This document shows, piece after piece, positions 63,446 to 64,000 of a DNA stretch of 64,000 nucleotides. The notes beneath the pieces are model-generated. The model worked only from the letters and a program-made list of their open reading frames with translations, had not been told where the DNA came from and did not search any database. Location: the NCBI RefSeq assembly GCF_014137855.1, contig NZ_JACGWT010000003.1:372001-436000 (forward strand), in the 5' to 3' direction. The stretch comes from Microlunatus kandeliicorticis (GTDB lineage Bacteria > Actinomycetota > Actinomycetes > Propionibacteriales > Propionibacteriaceae). Numbering within the stretch: position 1 is the stretch's first letter; the number at the start of each line of letters is the position of its first letter. Position numbers and translations under genes: made by a program.

Positions 63446-63457
63446 CTGGTGCCGGAT

Positions 63458-63621
63458 GTGGTGGTGACGCCCGGCGACCTGTCGTGCCTCCGCGGGTGCG
63501 CTGCTGCGCGAAGCGCAGGGCGACACCCGCCGGCCTGCGGCAAGGTGACACTGCGTGCGCCGGAGGGAACCTCGGGCGTCGACCGCCGGAGCGGGCGAGA
63601 TCTCGCGGACGTCACCACCAC
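63458..63621 (-). ncRNA. candidate retron msr-msd RNA flanked by a1/a2 inverted repeats
   Basis: GTGGTGGTGACGTCCG (63621-63606) can pair with CGGGCGTCACCACCAC (63473-63458) over 16 bp with one G.U, enclosing 132 nt. Inside are CTCCGGCG-GTCGA-CGCCCGAG (63591-63571, seven pairs and one mismatch; msr-like) and a long hairpin 63530-63492 (outer GCGGGTG/CACCCGC, inner CTGCGC-TTC-GCGCAG; msd-like). The distal repeat ends 13 bases before the RT ATG. This is the retron order a1, msr, msd, a2, RT. The branching G was not identified with certainty. Confidence 0.65.
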
Positions 63622-63758
63622 CGAGCCATCGTCGCACCCTGCGTCCTCGGCCGAGCCGGACAGCAGGTTCGCCCAGCCACCTCGATCACGCGGCACCCCG
63701 CGCCGAGCGCGGAGGCCGCGCCGCTCGGCACGGCTGCCCGGGCCGGCGGCGGACGCGA

Positions 63759-64000
63759 TCAGGTCCAGTCGCCGTCGGCGGTCCCCAGCCGCCCCCGGCC
63801 GAGCGGCGTCACCGGGACGGCGGCCAGGCTGGTGATGCCGATGTCGAGGAGGGTGGCGCGGGAGAGGCCGACCGCCCCGAGGGTCTCCATCCCCTCGATC
63901 AGCGCGCAGAAGAACGCGCCGAGCGAGTCGGCGTCCGCGCTCTCGTCGATCTCCCCGGCCTGCTGGGCCTCGGCGATGCAGGCGGCGTAATGCGTCCGCA
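63759..64000 (-). CDS. TetR-family regulator, C-terminal part (cut by window end)
   Basis: Only the last 79 codons or so lie in the window: YAACIAEAQQAGEIDESADA, then SLGAFFCALIEGMETLGAVG and a Gly/Pro-rich tail ending LGTADGDWT. The pattern CIAEAQQAGEI...LGAFFCALIEGM is typical of the TetR_C ligand domain of TetR/AcrR proteins. The DNA-binding part is beyond the window. It is on the same strand as the retron RT, and its stop is 138 bases before the candidate ncRNA. Confidence 0.65.
   Translation of the reverse strand, partial: RTHYAACIAEAQQAGEIDESADADSLGAFFCALIEGMETLGAVGLSRATLLDIGITSLAAVPVTPLGRGRLGTADGDWT

Noticed and set aside
63446-63637. 64-residue N-terminal extension of the reverse transcriptase
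   Set aside because: It is Arg/Ser/Ala-rich, overlaps the inverted repeats and hairpins of the ncRNA candidate, and has no start signal.

Overview
The window is 64 kb of very GC-rich DNA (GC-biased third codon positions, many GTG starts, few AT-rich stretches) from an actinomycete. The housekeeping gene set (eno, ftsB/divIC-like, DUF501, ppx, mazG, mfd, pth, rplY, prs, glmU, tRNA-Gln, TetR, ispE, rsmA, rpfB, tatD, rsmI, protein mannosyltransferase) is the block I remember from Mycobacterium tuberculosis around Rv1002-Rv1026 and from Streptomyces. Overall gene content looks most like Propionibacteriales/Nocardioidaceae, but the genus is a guess.

Layout. 0-8.4 kb: small membrane proteins, a NUDIX hydrolase, cystathionine beta-synthase, a Bax-inhibitor-1 protein, a TetR regulator with an upstream palindrome, a tRNA with anticodon UAA, a secreted phytase-like esterase and a membrane metallophosphoesterase. 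8.4-12.2 kb: ppx, DUF501, ftsB-like and eno, all on the minus strand. 12.7-19.5 kb: a secreted zinc protease, a signalling/redox group (receiver fused to a thioredoxin-reductase-like flavoprotein, cNMP-domain histidine kinase, small protein) and a Tat lipoprotein. 19.5-33.9 kb: mazG-surA-mfd, a fused ABC exporter, pth, rplY, prs-glmU, tRNA-Gln and a TetR gene. 34-45.8 kb: an MFS transporter with a MarR gene, LtrA, ispE, rsmA, rpfB, tatD, rsmI and pmt. 46-52 kb: a peptide-type ABC importer operon (two permeases, fused double ATPase, binding lipoprotein). 52.1-64 kb: accessory region with a CAP protein, GH2 beta-galactosidase, fructosamine-kinase-like protein, MarR, a lone receiver, a damaged zinc-finger/P-loop gene pair, a methyltransferase, a HAD phosphatase, a small monooxygenase, a retron-type reverse transcriptase and the end of a TetR gene.

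The most notable item is at 62.0-63.6 kb (minus strand). The reverse transcriptase has retron-diagnostic motifs (NAxxH, YADD, VTG). Just upstream lies a 16-nt inverted repeat (one G.U pair) enclosing 132 nt that contain a long hairpin. This is the a1/msr-msd/a2 arrangement of a retron non-coding RNA. I see no known retron effector next to it, so it may be a poorly described actinobacterial retron.

Other points of interest: a class-I-shaped tRNA with anticodon UAA in a window where I noticed only one TTA codon (in the peptide permease gene dppB); an apparent ATG-to-ATC start change in the receiver-flavoprotein gene; a single-base frameshift in a P-loop ATPase gene next to a half-lost ClpX-type zinc finger; an ABC exporter with one degenerate ATP site; and CCCTTCGACAGGCTCAGGG-type repeats at three intergenic sites.
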